Shown here piece by piece: positions 52,372-61,350 of a DNA stretch of 64,000 nucleotides (position 1 is its first letter; each line of letters opens with the position of its first letter). The notes below the pieces were generated by a model. That model saw nothing but the letters and a program-made list of their open reading frames with translations. It searched no databases and had not been told where the DNA came from. Made by a program: the position numbers and the translations under genes. Source of the DNA: Martelella sp. AD-3 (GTDB taxonomy: Bacteria; Pseudomonadota; Alphaproteobacteria; Rhizobiales; Rhizobiaceae); NCBI RefSeq assembly GCF_001578105.1, contig NZ_CP014275.1, positions 3,038,001 to 3,102,000 of the forward strand, given 5' to 3'.

Positions 52372-53553
52372 TCAGCGCTCGCGCAGGGCTTCCCGGCCCC
52401 GGTTGAGGGGTTTGACGAGATAGTCCCAGATGGTCTTCTCGCCTGTTCTGATATCGACGGTGGCGATCATGCCGGGCGTTATCGGAAAGCGCTTGCCGGA
52501 AGCGTTCTCGAGCGCGTCCGAGGCCGTGCGGATATAGACGCGATAGTAGAGATTTTCCGGATTGATCTCGTCGCGGATCGTGTCGGGCGAAATGCTCTCG
52601 ACCGTGCCTTCGAGCCCGCCATAGACCGAATAGTCATAGGCTGTGATCTTCACCAGAGCCTCTTGTCCCGGATGAATGAAGGCAATGTCGCGCGGGGAAA
52701 TACGGGCTTCGATCAGCAACTGGTCATTGAGCGGCACGATGGTCATGACCGCGCCGTTCGGAGACACGACGCCGCCGATCGTCGTCACCGCAACGTCCTT
52801 GATGATCCCGTGAACCGGCGAAAGGATCGTCGTGTGATCGATCGTGTCCTCAAGCCCGTGGAGCGTCGACAGAAGGGACTGGACCTCAGCCTGCGCCTCG
52901 GCCAGCTTCTCGCCGCTTTCGATGACGTATCTGGCGCGCAGGTCGTCCATCTTCAGCTTGATATCGCCGCGATCGCGCTTCAGCCTGATCAGTTCGACCT
53001 TGCTCGCCGCCCCCGTCTCCACCAGAGGCGCCGTCAGCCTGAGCTGCTCGTCGATCAGCGCCATGTCCGCTTCCATATCGGCGAGCGATTCACGGAAGCT
53101 GCCCTGACGCGCGACAAACAAGGCTTCCTCGGAAGCCCTGAGTTCTGGATAGCCATCCAGCGCCTCGGGAAAGTGCACGGCTTCTGCGCCGGTCACTTCG
53201 GCCTGAAGGCGCGCGGCCTGCGCGAGCGAGGCCCGATAGCGCGCCGCGGTCTCGTCGTATTCGGCCTGGGCGCGGGTCGGATCGAGCCGCGCGAGCACCT
53301 GCCCCTTGTCGACGATGTCGCCGGCACTGACATCGAGTTCGGCGAGGATGCCGCCGTCGAAGGACTGGATCATCTGTTCGTGCGAAAGCGGCACGACCGT
53401 TCCCGGCCCGGAGGACACTTCCTCGACCGAAAAAACATAGGCCCAGGCGAAGAAGGCGCCGAGGACGAGCGTCAGCACAAGCACGATCCGGCTCGCGCCG
53501 CTGGCGCTCATCTCATCGCCGGATATCAGATCATCATAAGCGCTCGAGGTCAC
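52372..53553 (-). CDS. HlyD-family type I secretion periplasmic adaptor
   Basis: A 393-residue membrane-fusion protein: a short cytoplasmic head, one membrane helix (about 22-40, IVLVLTLVLGAFFAWAYVF), biotinyl/lipoyl-like halves (VVPLSHEQMIQSFDGGILAELDVSAGDIVDKGQVLARLD), long coiled-coil hairpin (about 95-240), and the closing block TILSPVHGIIKDVAVTTIGGVVSPNGAVMTIVPLNDQLLIEARISPRDIAFI. GTG start with GGGAGGG, overlapping the ATPase stop by 4 bp (GTGA). It links the ABC exporter to the TolC-like channel. Confidence 0.93.
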   Translation of the reverse strand: MTSSAYDDLISGDEMSASGASRIVLVLTLVLGAFFAWAYVFSVEEVSSGPGTVVPLSHEQMIQSFDGGILAELDVSAGDIVDKGQVLARLDPTRAQAEYDETAARYRASLAQAARLQAEVTGAEAVHFPEALDGYPELRASEEALFVARQGSFRESLADMEADMALIDEQLRLTAPLVETGAASKVELIRLKRDRGDIKLKMDDLRARYVIESGEKLAEAQAEVQSLLSTLHGLEDTIDHTTILSPVHGIIKDVAVTTIGGVVSPNGAVMTIVPLNDQLLIEARISPRDIAFIHPGQEALVKITAYDYSVYGGLEGTVESISPDTIRDEINPENLYYRVYIRTASDALENASGKRFPITPGMIATVDIRTGEKTIWDYLVKPLNRGREALRER

Positions 53554-55736
53554 TTCGCGCCCTCCCTGCGCCTGGTTGCAGCGGTCGCCTCGCCCTTGCG
53601 CAGGCGCGCGAGGATGTTGTCGCGCGCGCCGTCCATGATGATCCGGCCGTTGGACACCACGATCAACCGGTCCACGAGGGTGAGAACCGACGGCTTGTGC
53701 GTCGCGACGAGCAGCGTGGTGCCCGCGCCGAGTGCGCCAAGGGCCGCGAGCACCTTCTGCTCGGCCGTCTCATCAAGCGCCGAGGTGGGCTCGTCGAGGA
53801 GGACCACGGACGGTTCGCGCAACAGCAGACGCGAAAGAATGATGGCCTGACGCTGGCCGCCGGAAAGGCCGATGCCGCCCTCCTGTATCTGCCGATCGAG
53901 GCCCTCGGGCGTGGCGCGAACAAATTCCCAGGCGCCAGTGCGTTCGAGGGCCTCAATCAGTTCCTCGTCGCGAGCACTGGGCGCGCCGAGGCATAGGTTT
54001 TCGCGGATCGTGCCGTAAAACAGCCGCGCATTCTGGCCGGCAAGACCAATGTGACGACGAAGGTCAGCGGGATCGACATGGCTGATATTGACGCCATCGA
54101 CCAGCACGGTGCCCGAGCGCGGCTCCATCAGCCCCGAAAGGCCCTGCAGCAGGGTCGATTTGCCGGCGCCGTTGCGTCCGATGATGCCGATCTTCGAACC
54201 TGCCGCGATCTTCAGTTCGTCGATGGTCAGAACCGGCTCCTTCTCGTAGGCAAAGACCGCATTCTTGAAGTGGAAGTCGCCCTCGATAACCGGCTTGTGA
54301 ATGCGCTTTGCATTCTCGGGATGATCGACCGGCAGCATCATGATCTTGTCGAGGCTTTCGCCGGCGATCTTGGCCTGCTGCCAGCGATTGAGAATCTGAG
54401 TCACGCTTGCAAGCGGGGCCAGCATGCGCGTCGACAGCATGGCGGCGGCAACCAGCGCGCCCGTCGTCATGTCGCCGAACATCACCGCCGGCGCGCCGGC
54501 CGCGACAACGGCGATATAGACCATGCCCTGAACGGTTTGCGTCCAGTTGCCGAGCGTGCCGACGAGGTCGCGCAGCTTCATGCCGCTGTCGGCGTTGACC
54601 GCATTGTAGTGGTTCCAGTGGTTCTGGAACCGGTCCTCGGCCTGCAAGAGCTTGATATCGTCAAGCCCCTGGACGGCCTCGACCAGCATGGCGTTGCGCA
54701 GCGCGGATTCGCGCATATTGGCCTTGGCAAGCCGGTGCAGCTTCTTTTGAGACAGGATGCCGGGCGCAATCAGAAGCACGACGGCCACGGCCGGCACCCA
54801 GACCAGATTGCCGGCGACCCACCAGAAGATCACGCAGAACAGAAGAAAGAAGGGAATGTCCGCAATCGCCGAAATCGCCGACGAGGTCATCATCTCGCGC
54901 ACGTGCTCCAGCTCGCGAAGCTGGGCGATAAAGGTGCCGGTTGCCTGCGGACGGGCCGTGTTCTTGACCCTCAGCGCATGGCCGAACACCTTGTCGGAGA
55001 TGCGTAGGTCGGCGCGCTTGCCCAGAACATCGGTGATCTTCATGCGCATCTGGCGCATCACGAAAGCGAATATGACAGCGATAAGCGCGCCGCCGCCGAG
55101 CACGAACAGCGTCGGATAGGATTGCGCGGGCACCACCCGGTCATAGACCTGCATGGAGAAGATGACGCTGGCGAGCGCAAGGACATTGGCCGCAAGCGAC
55201 GCCAGCATGATCGAGACATAGGGCCTGAGATCGGACAGAACGATCGAACGCAGCCAGTGCTTGCTGTAAGGTTCGATATAGGCGTCGATCCGTCCGTCCG
55301 GCATGCCGCCGGCCGGCCGGATGACCGCAACGAGTTCGATGCGATCTGCAAGCGCACCGATTGCGGTATCGGAGGCAAGACCGCCATCGCCCGAAAAGGT
55401 CAGCGCGAAGTGTTCCCCATTGCGCTTGCCTGCGACCGCGACCTGGCCATCCCTGAAGACCAGAATGACCGGCAGGCGCATCTGCGTGATCTTCCTGATA
55501 TCCGTGTCGATGAACCTGACGGCCATGCCGGCCTGGCGCGCAAGCCTGCCGAACCGCCCTTTCCTGTCGCCGTGGCCGTCCCAGGCATCGGCGAGCCGAA
55601 GCTGTTCCGGCGAACAGTCGATCCGGTAGTGAGCGGCGACCGTCAGCAGCGCCTCGATCCACCGGGCCGAAACGGCCCCGGCTTCAAGCTCGGCCTCGCC
55701 GCCTTGATCGCGATCTTTGTTGATGTGGATATTCAT
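53550..55736 (-). CDS. type I secretion ABC exporter (LapB/HlyB-like permease-ATPase)
   Basis: A 728-residue fused exporter: an N-terminal C39-like domain (1-140) without a peptidase Cys/His pair, used in LapB-type systems to hold the substrate; a six-helix membrane domain (about 160-450); and an ATPase domain with Walker A GRNGAGKST (520-528), signature LSGGQ (624-628) and LLDEPTSALD. It drives export of the adhesin encoded 87 bp upstream. As the C39 residues are missing, it should recognise an uncleaved C-terminal signal. Confidence 0.94.
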   Translation of the reverse strand: MNIHINKDRDQGGEAELEAGAVSARWIEALLTVAAHYRIDCSPEQLRLADAWDGHGDRKGRFGRLARQAGMAVRFIDTDIRKITQMRLPVILVFRDGQVAVAGKRNGEHFALTFSGDGGLASDTAIGALADRIELVAVIRPAGGMPDGRIDAYIEPYSKHWLRSIVLSDLRPYVSIMLASLAANVLALASVIFSMQVYDRVVPAQSYPTLFVLGGGALIAVIFAFVMRQMRMKITDVLGKRADLRISDKVFGHALRVKNTARPQATGTFIAQLRELEHVREMMTSSAISAIADIPFFLLFCVIFWWVAGNLVWVPAVAVVLLIAPGILSQKKLHRLAKANMRESALRNAMLVEAVQGLDDIKLLQAEDRFQNHWNHYNAVNADSGMKLRDLVGTLGNWTQTVQGMVYIAVVAAGAPAVMFGDMTTGALVAAAMLSTRMLAPLASVTQILNRWQQAKIAGESLDKIMMLPVDHPENAKRIHKPVIEGDFHFKNAVFAYEKEPVLTIDELKIAAGSKIGIIGRNGAGKSTLLQGLSGLMEPRSGTVLVDGVNISHVDPADLRRHIGLAGQNARLFYGTIRENLCLGAPSARDEELIEALERTGAWEFVRATPEGLDRQIQEGGIGLSGGQRQAIILSRLLLREPSVVLLDEPTSALDETAEQKVLAALGALGAGTTLLVATHKPSVLTLVDRLIVVSNGRIIMDGARDNILARLRKGEATAATRRREGAK

Positions 55737-55767
55737 CGGCGTGCACGGCTTTCAGGAACGGAGTTCT

Positions 55768-55792
55768 GCAGCCGGGGCATGGCCCCGGCTGC
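55768..55792 (-). terminator. intercistronic hairpin between adhesin and exporter genes
   Basis: GCAGCCGGGGC (55768-55778) and GCCCCGGCTGC (55782-55792) form a perfect 11-bp stem with a 3-base loop in the 87-bp gap. No T run follows on the minus strand. Likely a partial terminator or RNA-stabilising element giving more adhesin mRNA than exporter mRNA. Confidence 0.6.
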
Positions 55793-55823
55793 TGCAAATG
55801 CCTTGTCGACAGGGGACGGGGGA

Positions 55824-58800
55824 TCACCCCACCAGCATGGCGTGATCGTCGAGTTCGTCGAGGTCGACGCTGAACGTGCCGGCATCGGCGATGGATCCCC
55901 CGTCGGTCGCCGCGCTCGCGTGGCTTTCCTCGGGCAGATAGGCATCAAGGCTTTCGTTCGTGTCCTCATAGACGAGACTGGAGATCCCGATGTCCTCCGC
56001 CGCATCCACGGGAGCGGCATCCTCGCCTGTCGGCTCTGCATCGAGCGCGGCAAGGCCGAGCGTTTCGACGGAAAGGTTCTCAGTATCGCCATTGTCGAAA
56101 GCCATGCCGCGCGCGGCGGCGCCGGTCATATCGCTTTGAACGTCGATCGTCAGGGAAGCCGCGCTGGTATCGCCGCTGTCATCCGTCAGGACATAGTCGA
56201 AGGTTTCCAGCCCGGCGCCCGTCTCGGCGTCGGCCTTGTAGGTCCAGTCGCCGGTCTCGAAGTCGAAGATCAGCTTGCCGCCCTGGTCGGTTTCCACGTT
56301 GAGGATGGACCCGGTGCCCGCAGCCTCGCCGTGGCTGTCGGTGATGCCGTTCAGATCATAGGTGTAGGTCTCGCCATCGACCGCGATCGACAGGATGCGT
56401 CCGCCGTCGATCCCCAGAAGATCGTCATCCGCCGTGCCCGCGACACCGTCGGCGCCGTGCAGCACGTTGCCGGACACATCGACCTCCTTGAGCAGATCGA
56501 GCAGCGAGTCGACCAGAACGTCGAAGTTCGAGACTTCCACGACGTGATTGTCGCCGTCGGCCTGATCGACATCCTGCAGGCGTTCCACGCTGATGCCCTG
56601 GCCGATGCCGACCGTCTGCACCGTGATATCGTTGTCCGCGACAAAATCATCCCAGGCGGCGGCAGTGGCGCTGGTTAGCGAGTGGTCGACCTGCCAGCCA
56701 TTATTGCCCCAGTGCTGCTGCGTCTGCTCGGTGGGTTCGCCGTCGCTCATGAAGAAGACGCGGTTGTCATACCCGTCAAGCGGCGCGTAGGTCTCCATCG
56801 TCTTCTGAATTCCGGCCGTATAGTCGGTCCCGCCATTATAGGGACGGCTCGACGACCATGCGTCGACCTGGGCGGCGAAGGCATCATAGCTCGTGAACGA
56901 CACGGTGGAGCGCGCGTCCGACGAGAATGCCACAAGCTGGATCTGCACGTCGCCGGTCGTGCCCTCGAAGAAGGCCTGCCCCGCCGTCTTGACCGCGCTC
57001 AGCATGGCCTGGGCTTCTGTGTTGTTGACGCTGCCGCTGAAGTCGAGAACGAAGGCGATGTTGAAATTCCCGTCGCTCTTGAAGTCGTCGCCGGCAAGCG
57101 TCAGACTCATATCGTCGTCATTGGCGAGCGGCGCGGTGCGAGCAAAGCCCTCGGTATCCGCGCCTTCGGAGCCGAGATTGCCCACCGTGTCGGTATAGCT
57201 CCCGTCGGCAACCGTGACGGTGACATCGCCCCCGGCCTTTTCGGGCGTGACCGTCGCGGTCCAGGTGGTGTCGTTGATCCTGACGAGGTTCGAGAGCGAG
57301 CCGTTGGCAACGGAGACATCGCCGGCATCGAAGCCGGTCACGGCTTCCGAGAAGGTGAAGGTGACCGTGCCGGTCTGGCCTTCGTTGACGATATCGACCG
57401 CGACGGAGGGGCCGTCGACATCGAAGCTCTCGCTGTCTGTGCCTTGCTCACCTTCATTGCCGGCCATATCCGTGTAGGAACCGTCGGCGACGGTGGCCGT
57501 CACCTCGCCATTGCCCGTCGGCGTGATCGTGACCGTCCAGACCTGATTGCCGTCGGCATCCTCCGACCATGCGCCATCCGTGCCGAGATCGGCATTCTCA
57601 AGCGCCAGATCGGCAGCCGGGTCGAAGCTTGCGCGATCCGTATCCGGCGAGAAGGTCAGCACCAGTTCGCCATCCTGGCCGTTGTCGGTGATGACAACGC
57701 CGACCTCGGGGGCGGTGCGGTCGAAGGCCTCGACATCCGAGCCCTGCGAACCGGCATTGCCGGCAAGGTCGGTATAGGAGCCGTCGGCCACGGAAACCGT
57801 GACATCGCCGGTCGCGGCCGGGGTCACCGTCGCGGTCCAGGTGGTGTCGTTGATCCTGACGAGGTTCGAGAGCGAGCCGTTGGCAACGGAGACATCGCCG
57901 GCATCGAAGCCGGTCACGGCTTCCGAGAAGGTGAAGGTGACCGTGCCGGTCTGGCCTTCGTTGACGATATCGACCGCGACGGAGGGGCCGTCGACATCGA
58001 AGCTCTCGCTGTCTGTGCCTTGCTCACCTTCATTGCCGGCCATATCCGTGTAGGAACCGTCGGCGACGGTGGCCGTCACCTCGCCATTGCCCGTCGGCGT
58101 GATCGTGACCGTCCAGACCTGATTGCCGTCGGCATCCTCCGACCATGCGCCATCCGTGCCGAGATCGGCATTCTCAAGCGCCAGATCGGCAGCCGGGTCG
58201 AAGCTTGCGCGATCCGTATCCGGCGAGAAGGTCAGCACCAGTTCGCCATCCTGGCCGTTGTCGGTGATGACAACGCCGACCTCGGGGGCGGTGCGGTCGA
58301 AGGCCTCGACATCCGAGCCCTGCGAACCGGCATTGCCGGCAAGGTCGGTATAGGAGCCGTCGGCCACGGAAACCGTGACATCGCCGGTCGCGGCCGGGGT
58401 CACCGTCGCGGTCCAGGTGGTGTCGTTGATCCTGACGAGGTTCGAGAGCGAGCCGTTGGCAACGGAGACATCGCCGGCATCGAAGCCGGTCACGGCTTCC
58501 GAGAAGGTGAAGGTGACCGTGCCGGTCTGGCCTTCGTTGACGATATCGACCGCGACGGAGGGGCCGTCGACATCGAAGCTCTCGCTGTCTGTGCCTTGCT
58601 CACCTTCATTGCCGGCCATATCCGTGTAGGAACCGTCGGCGACGGTGGCCGTCACCTCGCCATTGCCCGTCGGCGTGATCGTGACCGTCCAGACCTGATT
58701 GCCGTCGGCATCCTCCGACCATGCGCCATCCGTGCCGAGATCGGCATTCTCAAGCGCCAGATCGGCAGCCGGGTCGAAGCTTGCGCGATCCGTATCCGGC

Positions 58801-60734
58801 GAGAAGGTCAGCACCAGTTCGCCATCCTGGCCGTTGTCGGTGATGACAACGCCGACCGTCGGGGCGGTGCGGTCGAAGGCCTCGACATCCGAGCCCTGCG
58901 AACCGGCATTGCCGGCAAGGTCGGTATAGGAGCCGTCGGCCACGGAAACCGTGACATCGCCGGTCGCGGCCGGGGTCACCGTCGCGGTCCAGGTGGTGTC
59001 GTTGATCCTGACGAGGTTCGAGAGCGAGCCGTTGGCAACGGAGACATCGCCGGCATCGAAGCCGGTCACGGCTTCCGAGAAGGTGAAGGTGACCGTGCCG
59101 GTCTGGCCTTCGTTGACGATATCGACCGCGACGGAGGGGCCGTCGACATCGAAGCTCTCGCTGTCTGTGCCTTGCTCACCTTCATTGCCGGCCATATCCG
59201 TGTAGGAACCGTCGGCGACGGTGGCCGTCACCTCGCCATTGCCCGTCGGCGTGATCGTGACCGTCCAGACCTGATTGCCGTCGGCATCCTCCGACCATGC
59301 GCCATCCGTGCCGAGATCGGCATTCTCAAGCGCCAGATCGGCAGCCGGGTCGAAGCTTGCGCGATCCGTATCCGGCGAGAAGGTCAGCACCAGTTCGCCA
59401 TCCTGGCCGTTGTCGGTGATGACAACGCCGACCTCGGGGGCGGTGCGGTCGAAGGCCTCGACATCCGAGCCCTGCGAACCGGCATTGCCGGCAAGGTCGG
59501 TATAGGAGCCGTCGGCCACGGAAACCGTGACATCGCCGGTCGCGGCCGGGGTCACCGTCGCGGTCCAGGTGGTGTCGTTGATCCTGACGAGGTTCGAGAG
59601 CGAGCCGTTGGCAACGGAGACATCGCCGGCCTCAAAGCCGGTCACGGCTTCCGAGAAGGTGAAGGTGACCGTGCCGGTCTGGCCTTCGTTGACGATATCG
59701 ACCGCGACGGAGGGACCGTCGACATCGAAGCTCTCGCTGTCTGTGCCTTGCTCACCTTCATTGCCGGCCATATCCGTGTAGGAACCGTCGGCGACGGTGG
59801 CCGTCACCTCGCCATTGCCGGTCGGCGTGATCGTGACCGTCCAGACCTGATTGCCGTCGGCATCTTCCGACCATGCGCCATCCGTGCCGAGATCGGCATT
59901 CTCAAGCGCCAGATCGGCAGCCGGGTCGAAGCTTGCGCGATCCGTATCCGGCGAGAAGGTCAGCACCAGTTCGCCATCCTGGCCATTGTCGGTGATGACG
60001 ACGCCGACCTCGGGGCCGGTGCGGTCGAGCGTCGCCGTCTCCGTATCGGAAATCGGATTGCCGTCACCATCGACAACAGGATTGCCGTTTTCGTCCGTGA
60101 CGATCCCGACGAAATCGACATCACCTTCGTCAATTCCCTCACGTGGGATATCGTGGGTCCAACTGCCGTCGTCGTTGACGGGAATCGGATCGGATACGAC
60201 CGTCTCGCCGTTCTCGTCCGGATAGGTTATCACGACATAGTCCCCGGAGCTGCGACCGCTGACGGTGACATGGCCGGCGGCCGGATTGTCGGCGACGGCT
60301 TCGACATCAAGAACCGGGAATTCGGTGGCGACCGCTTCTTCGCCGGCGCCGCCTGAAAAGGCCAGACCGCCTGCAGACGCGGCGCCGAGTCCGCCAAGAG
60401 CGCCAAAGGGAAAGGGCGATGCGCCGTTTGCGCCGATCTCGGCGAAGGCGAAATCGCTCCACGGGCCGGAATACTGGCCCCACCAGGCGATACCGTCATC
60501 GTCAACGAGGACCAGTTCGTTGCGCTCGTCATCGAAGTCGACGAAGAAATCGCCGATGACGATGGTCTCGCCGGCGGCGGTAACAATGACGAGGTCATCG
60601 CCGTTCTGTTCGAACGAAACGACGCTTTCCGGCGCGATCGGGAGTTTTACAACAGACGCCTCGTCAAGTTGAAGATTAAGGACCGACTGACGATGCTGAG
60701 AACCATCATTCTTGTCGACAATGATTGCGTCCAT
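55824..60734 (-). CDS. giant BapA/LapA-like repeat adhesin, type I secretion substrate
   Basis: A 1636-residue cell-surface protein without an N-terminal Sec signal. Order: BapA-prefix-like N-terminal domain (1 to ~110, VVKLPIAPESVVSFEQNGDDLVIVTAAG..IVIGDFF), Gly-rich linker, an Ig-like domain (~145-235), five 192-residue repeats (~239-1199), each a pair of ~96-residue Ig-like domains with calcium-type acidic loops (DNGQDGE, SPDTDR, DMAGNEGEQGTD), a von Willebrand A domain (~1220-1420) with MIDAS start DFSGS, a cadherin-like/VCBS-type domain (~1425-1520), and an acidic C-terminal type I signal ending DLDELDDHAMLVG. GAAGGAG precedes the ATG. Head of the secretion operon; expected role in surface attachment and biofilm. 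Confidence 0.92.
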   Translation of the reverse strand: MDAIIVDKNDGSQHRQSVLNLQLDEASVVKLPIAPESVVSFEQNGDDLVIVTAAGETIVIGDFFVDFDDERNELVLVDDDGIAWWGQYSGPWSDFAFAEIGANGASPFPFGALGGLGAASAGGLAFSGGAGEEAVATEFPVLDVEAVADNPAAGHVTVSGRSSGDYVVITYPDENGETVVSDPIPVNDDGSWTHDIPREGIDEGDVDFVGIVTDENGNPVVDGDGNPISDTETATLDRTGPEVGVVITDNGQDGELVLTFSPDTDRASFDPAADLALENADLGTDGAWSEDADGNQVWTVTITPTGNGEVTATVADGSYTDMAGNEGEQGTDSESFDVDGPSVAVDIVNEGQTGTVTFTFSEAVTGFEAGDVSVANGSLSNLVRINDTTWTATVTPAATGDVTVSVADGSYTDLAGNAGSQGSDVEAFDRTAPEVGVVITDNGQDGELVLTFSPDTDRASFDPAADLALENADLGTDGAWSEDADGNQVWTVTITPTGNGEVTATVADGSYTDMAGNEGEQGTDSESFDVDGPSVAVDIVNEGQTGTVTFTFSEAVTGFDAGDVSVANGSLSNLVRINDTTWTATVTPAATGDVTVSVADGSYTDLAGNAGSQGSDVEAFDRTAPTVGVVITDNGQDGELVLTFSPDTDRASFDPAADLALENADLGTDGAWSEDADGNQVWTVTITPTGNGEVTATVADGSYTDMAGNEGEQGTDSESFDVDGPSVAVDIVNEGQTGTVTFTFSEAVTGFDAGDVSVANGSLSNLVRINDTTWTATVTPAATGDVTVSVADGSYTDLAGNAGSQGSDVEAFDRTAPEVGVVITDNGQDGELVLTFSPDTDRASFDPAADLALENADLGTDGAWSEDADGNQVWTVTITPTGNGEVTATVADGSYTDMAGNEGEQGTDSESFDVDGPSVAVDIVNEGQTGTVTFTFSEAVTGFDAGDVSVANGSLSNLVRINDTTWTATVTPAATGDVTVSVADGSYTDLAGNAGSQGSDVEAFDRTAPEVGVVITDNGQDGELVLTFSPDTDRASFDPAADLALENADLGTDGAWSEDADGNQVWTVTITPTGNGEVTATVADGSYTDMAGNEGEQGTDSESFDVDGPSVAVDIVNEGQTGTVTFTFSEAVTGFDAGDVSVANGSLSNLVRINDTTWTATVTPEKAGGDVTVTVADGSYTDTVGNLGSEGADTEGFARTAPLANDDDMSLTLAGDDFKSDGNFNIAFVLDFSGSVNNTEAQAMLSAVKTAGQAFFEGTTGDVQIQLVAFSSDARSTVSFTSYDAFAAQVDAWSSSRPYNGGTDYTAGIQKTMETYAPLDGYDNRVFFMSDGEPTEQTQQHWGNNGWQVDHSLTSATAAAWDDFVADNDITVQTVGIGQGISVERLQDVDQADGDNHVVEVSNFDVLVDSLLDLLKEVDVSGNVLHGADGVAGTADDDLLGIDGGRILSIAVDGETYTYDLNGITDSHGEAAGTGSILNVETDQGGKLIFDFETGDWTYKADAETGAGLETFDYVLTDDSGDTSAASLTIDVQSDMTGAAARGMAFDNGDTENLSVETLGLAALDAEPTGEDAAPVDAAEDIGISSLVYEDTNESLDAYLPEESHASAATDGGSIADAGTFSVDLDELDDHAMLVG
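57137..60016 (-). repeat. five tandem 576-bp repeats inside the adhesin gene
   Basis: The period is exactly 576 bp (192 codons): for example TCGAAGGCCTCGAC recurs at 57721 and 58297. Five units fill about 2.88 kb. Interior copies are nearly identical at DNA level, with scattered single changes; the N-terminal copy (about 59440-60016) has several substitutions and the second half of the last copy (57137-57240) is clearly diverged. Such arrays change copy number by recombination. Confidence 0.93.
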
Positions 60735-60760
60735 GAGACTGCTCCTTCAATGCTGCCGAT

Positions 60761-60774
60761 TGATAGCGCTATCA
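60761..60774. promoter_or_regulatory. 14-bp palindrome upstream of the adhesin
   Basis: TGATAGCGCTATCA is a perfect palindrome 27 bp upstream of the adhesin ATG, between the presumed promoter and the ribosome site. It is a plausible operator for a dimeric regulator; no candidate regulator can be named. Confidence 0.45.
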
Positions 60775-60982
60775 CACTGTTAAAGTGCAATTTCGCAAAA
60801 TTTTCAGGCGCGTGTTTATTGTTATGGAGACCCGCGTGGCGTCTTGTGACCTGCCACTTTTGCGGGGGTGACTAATTCAAACTCGCGCTTTGGGCAAGTG
60901 ACCTAGGCCAGTTTTTATGAACGTCAGATGAATTATTTGCGAAATTATAAACCTGTGTTTTTTAAAGAATAAACTTCCGAAA

Positions 60983-60996
60983 TTGACTTGCATCAA
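60983..60996. promoter_or_regulatory. FNR/FixK-type box upstream of the adhesin operon
   Basis: TTGAC-TTGC-ATCAA matches TTGAY-N4-RTCAA without mismatch. It lies 249 bp upstream of the adhesin start, in an AT-richer stretch (about 60780-61180) that shows no gene. If centred at -41.5 on the minus strand, transcription would start near 60948, leaving a long 5' leader. Confidence 0.55.
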
Positions 60997-61350
60997 AGAC
61001 AGAACGCCCGCGATACGGGCACTTTTCGCCATCGTGGCCAATCGAATGATTGAAAGCGTAAGACCGAAATTCGGGTTCACTGACCACGGCCGGTTTCGGA
61101 CTGCGACAAAATGTCTCACCTCGAGACTGCCTCTTTTTCAGGCGCTATTTCCGGTTGCATATAAATCGGTATCTTGACGGAATTCAAGTAAGCTTTGGCG
61201 CACAAAGAAACATGCATCGCCCAGGCACTGCGGCAGACGGAAGCGGTCGAAAAGTCAACGTGGACTTATCCAGCGGCCCGTCCCTTCTCGTGGCGGATAG
61301 AACACTCGGATGGAAGGGTCCCGGAACAGCATCTCTGATTCGCAACAGCC

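Noticed and set aside
55316..55736. Active C39 peptidase domain in the exporter
   Set aside because: The catalytic Cys/His pattern is not seen; the domain is of the C39-like, non-cleaving kind, and the substrate has a C-terminal signal rather than a double-glycine leader.
57137..60016. Regular repeats resembling a CRISPR or satellite array
   Set aside because: The period is 576 bp, in frame, and codes for Ig-like domains.
56682..60356. A 1224-codon open frame on the plus strand opposite the adhesin
   Set aside because: It is the antisense shadow of the GC-rich repeats: it repeats with the same 576-bp period, has no family match by eye, no ribosome site, and low-complexity composition.
60560..60600. 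TAAG in the adhesin N-terminus as a LapG-type cleavage site
   Set aside because: TAAG falls inside a predicted beta-strand of the BapA-prefix domain rather than in the retention module of LapA, and no LapD/LapG genes are in the window.
60877..61119. A possible 80-residue protein in the adhesin upstream region
   Set aside because: No ribosome site, no recognisable motif, and it overlaps the FNR/FixK-type box; likely chance.
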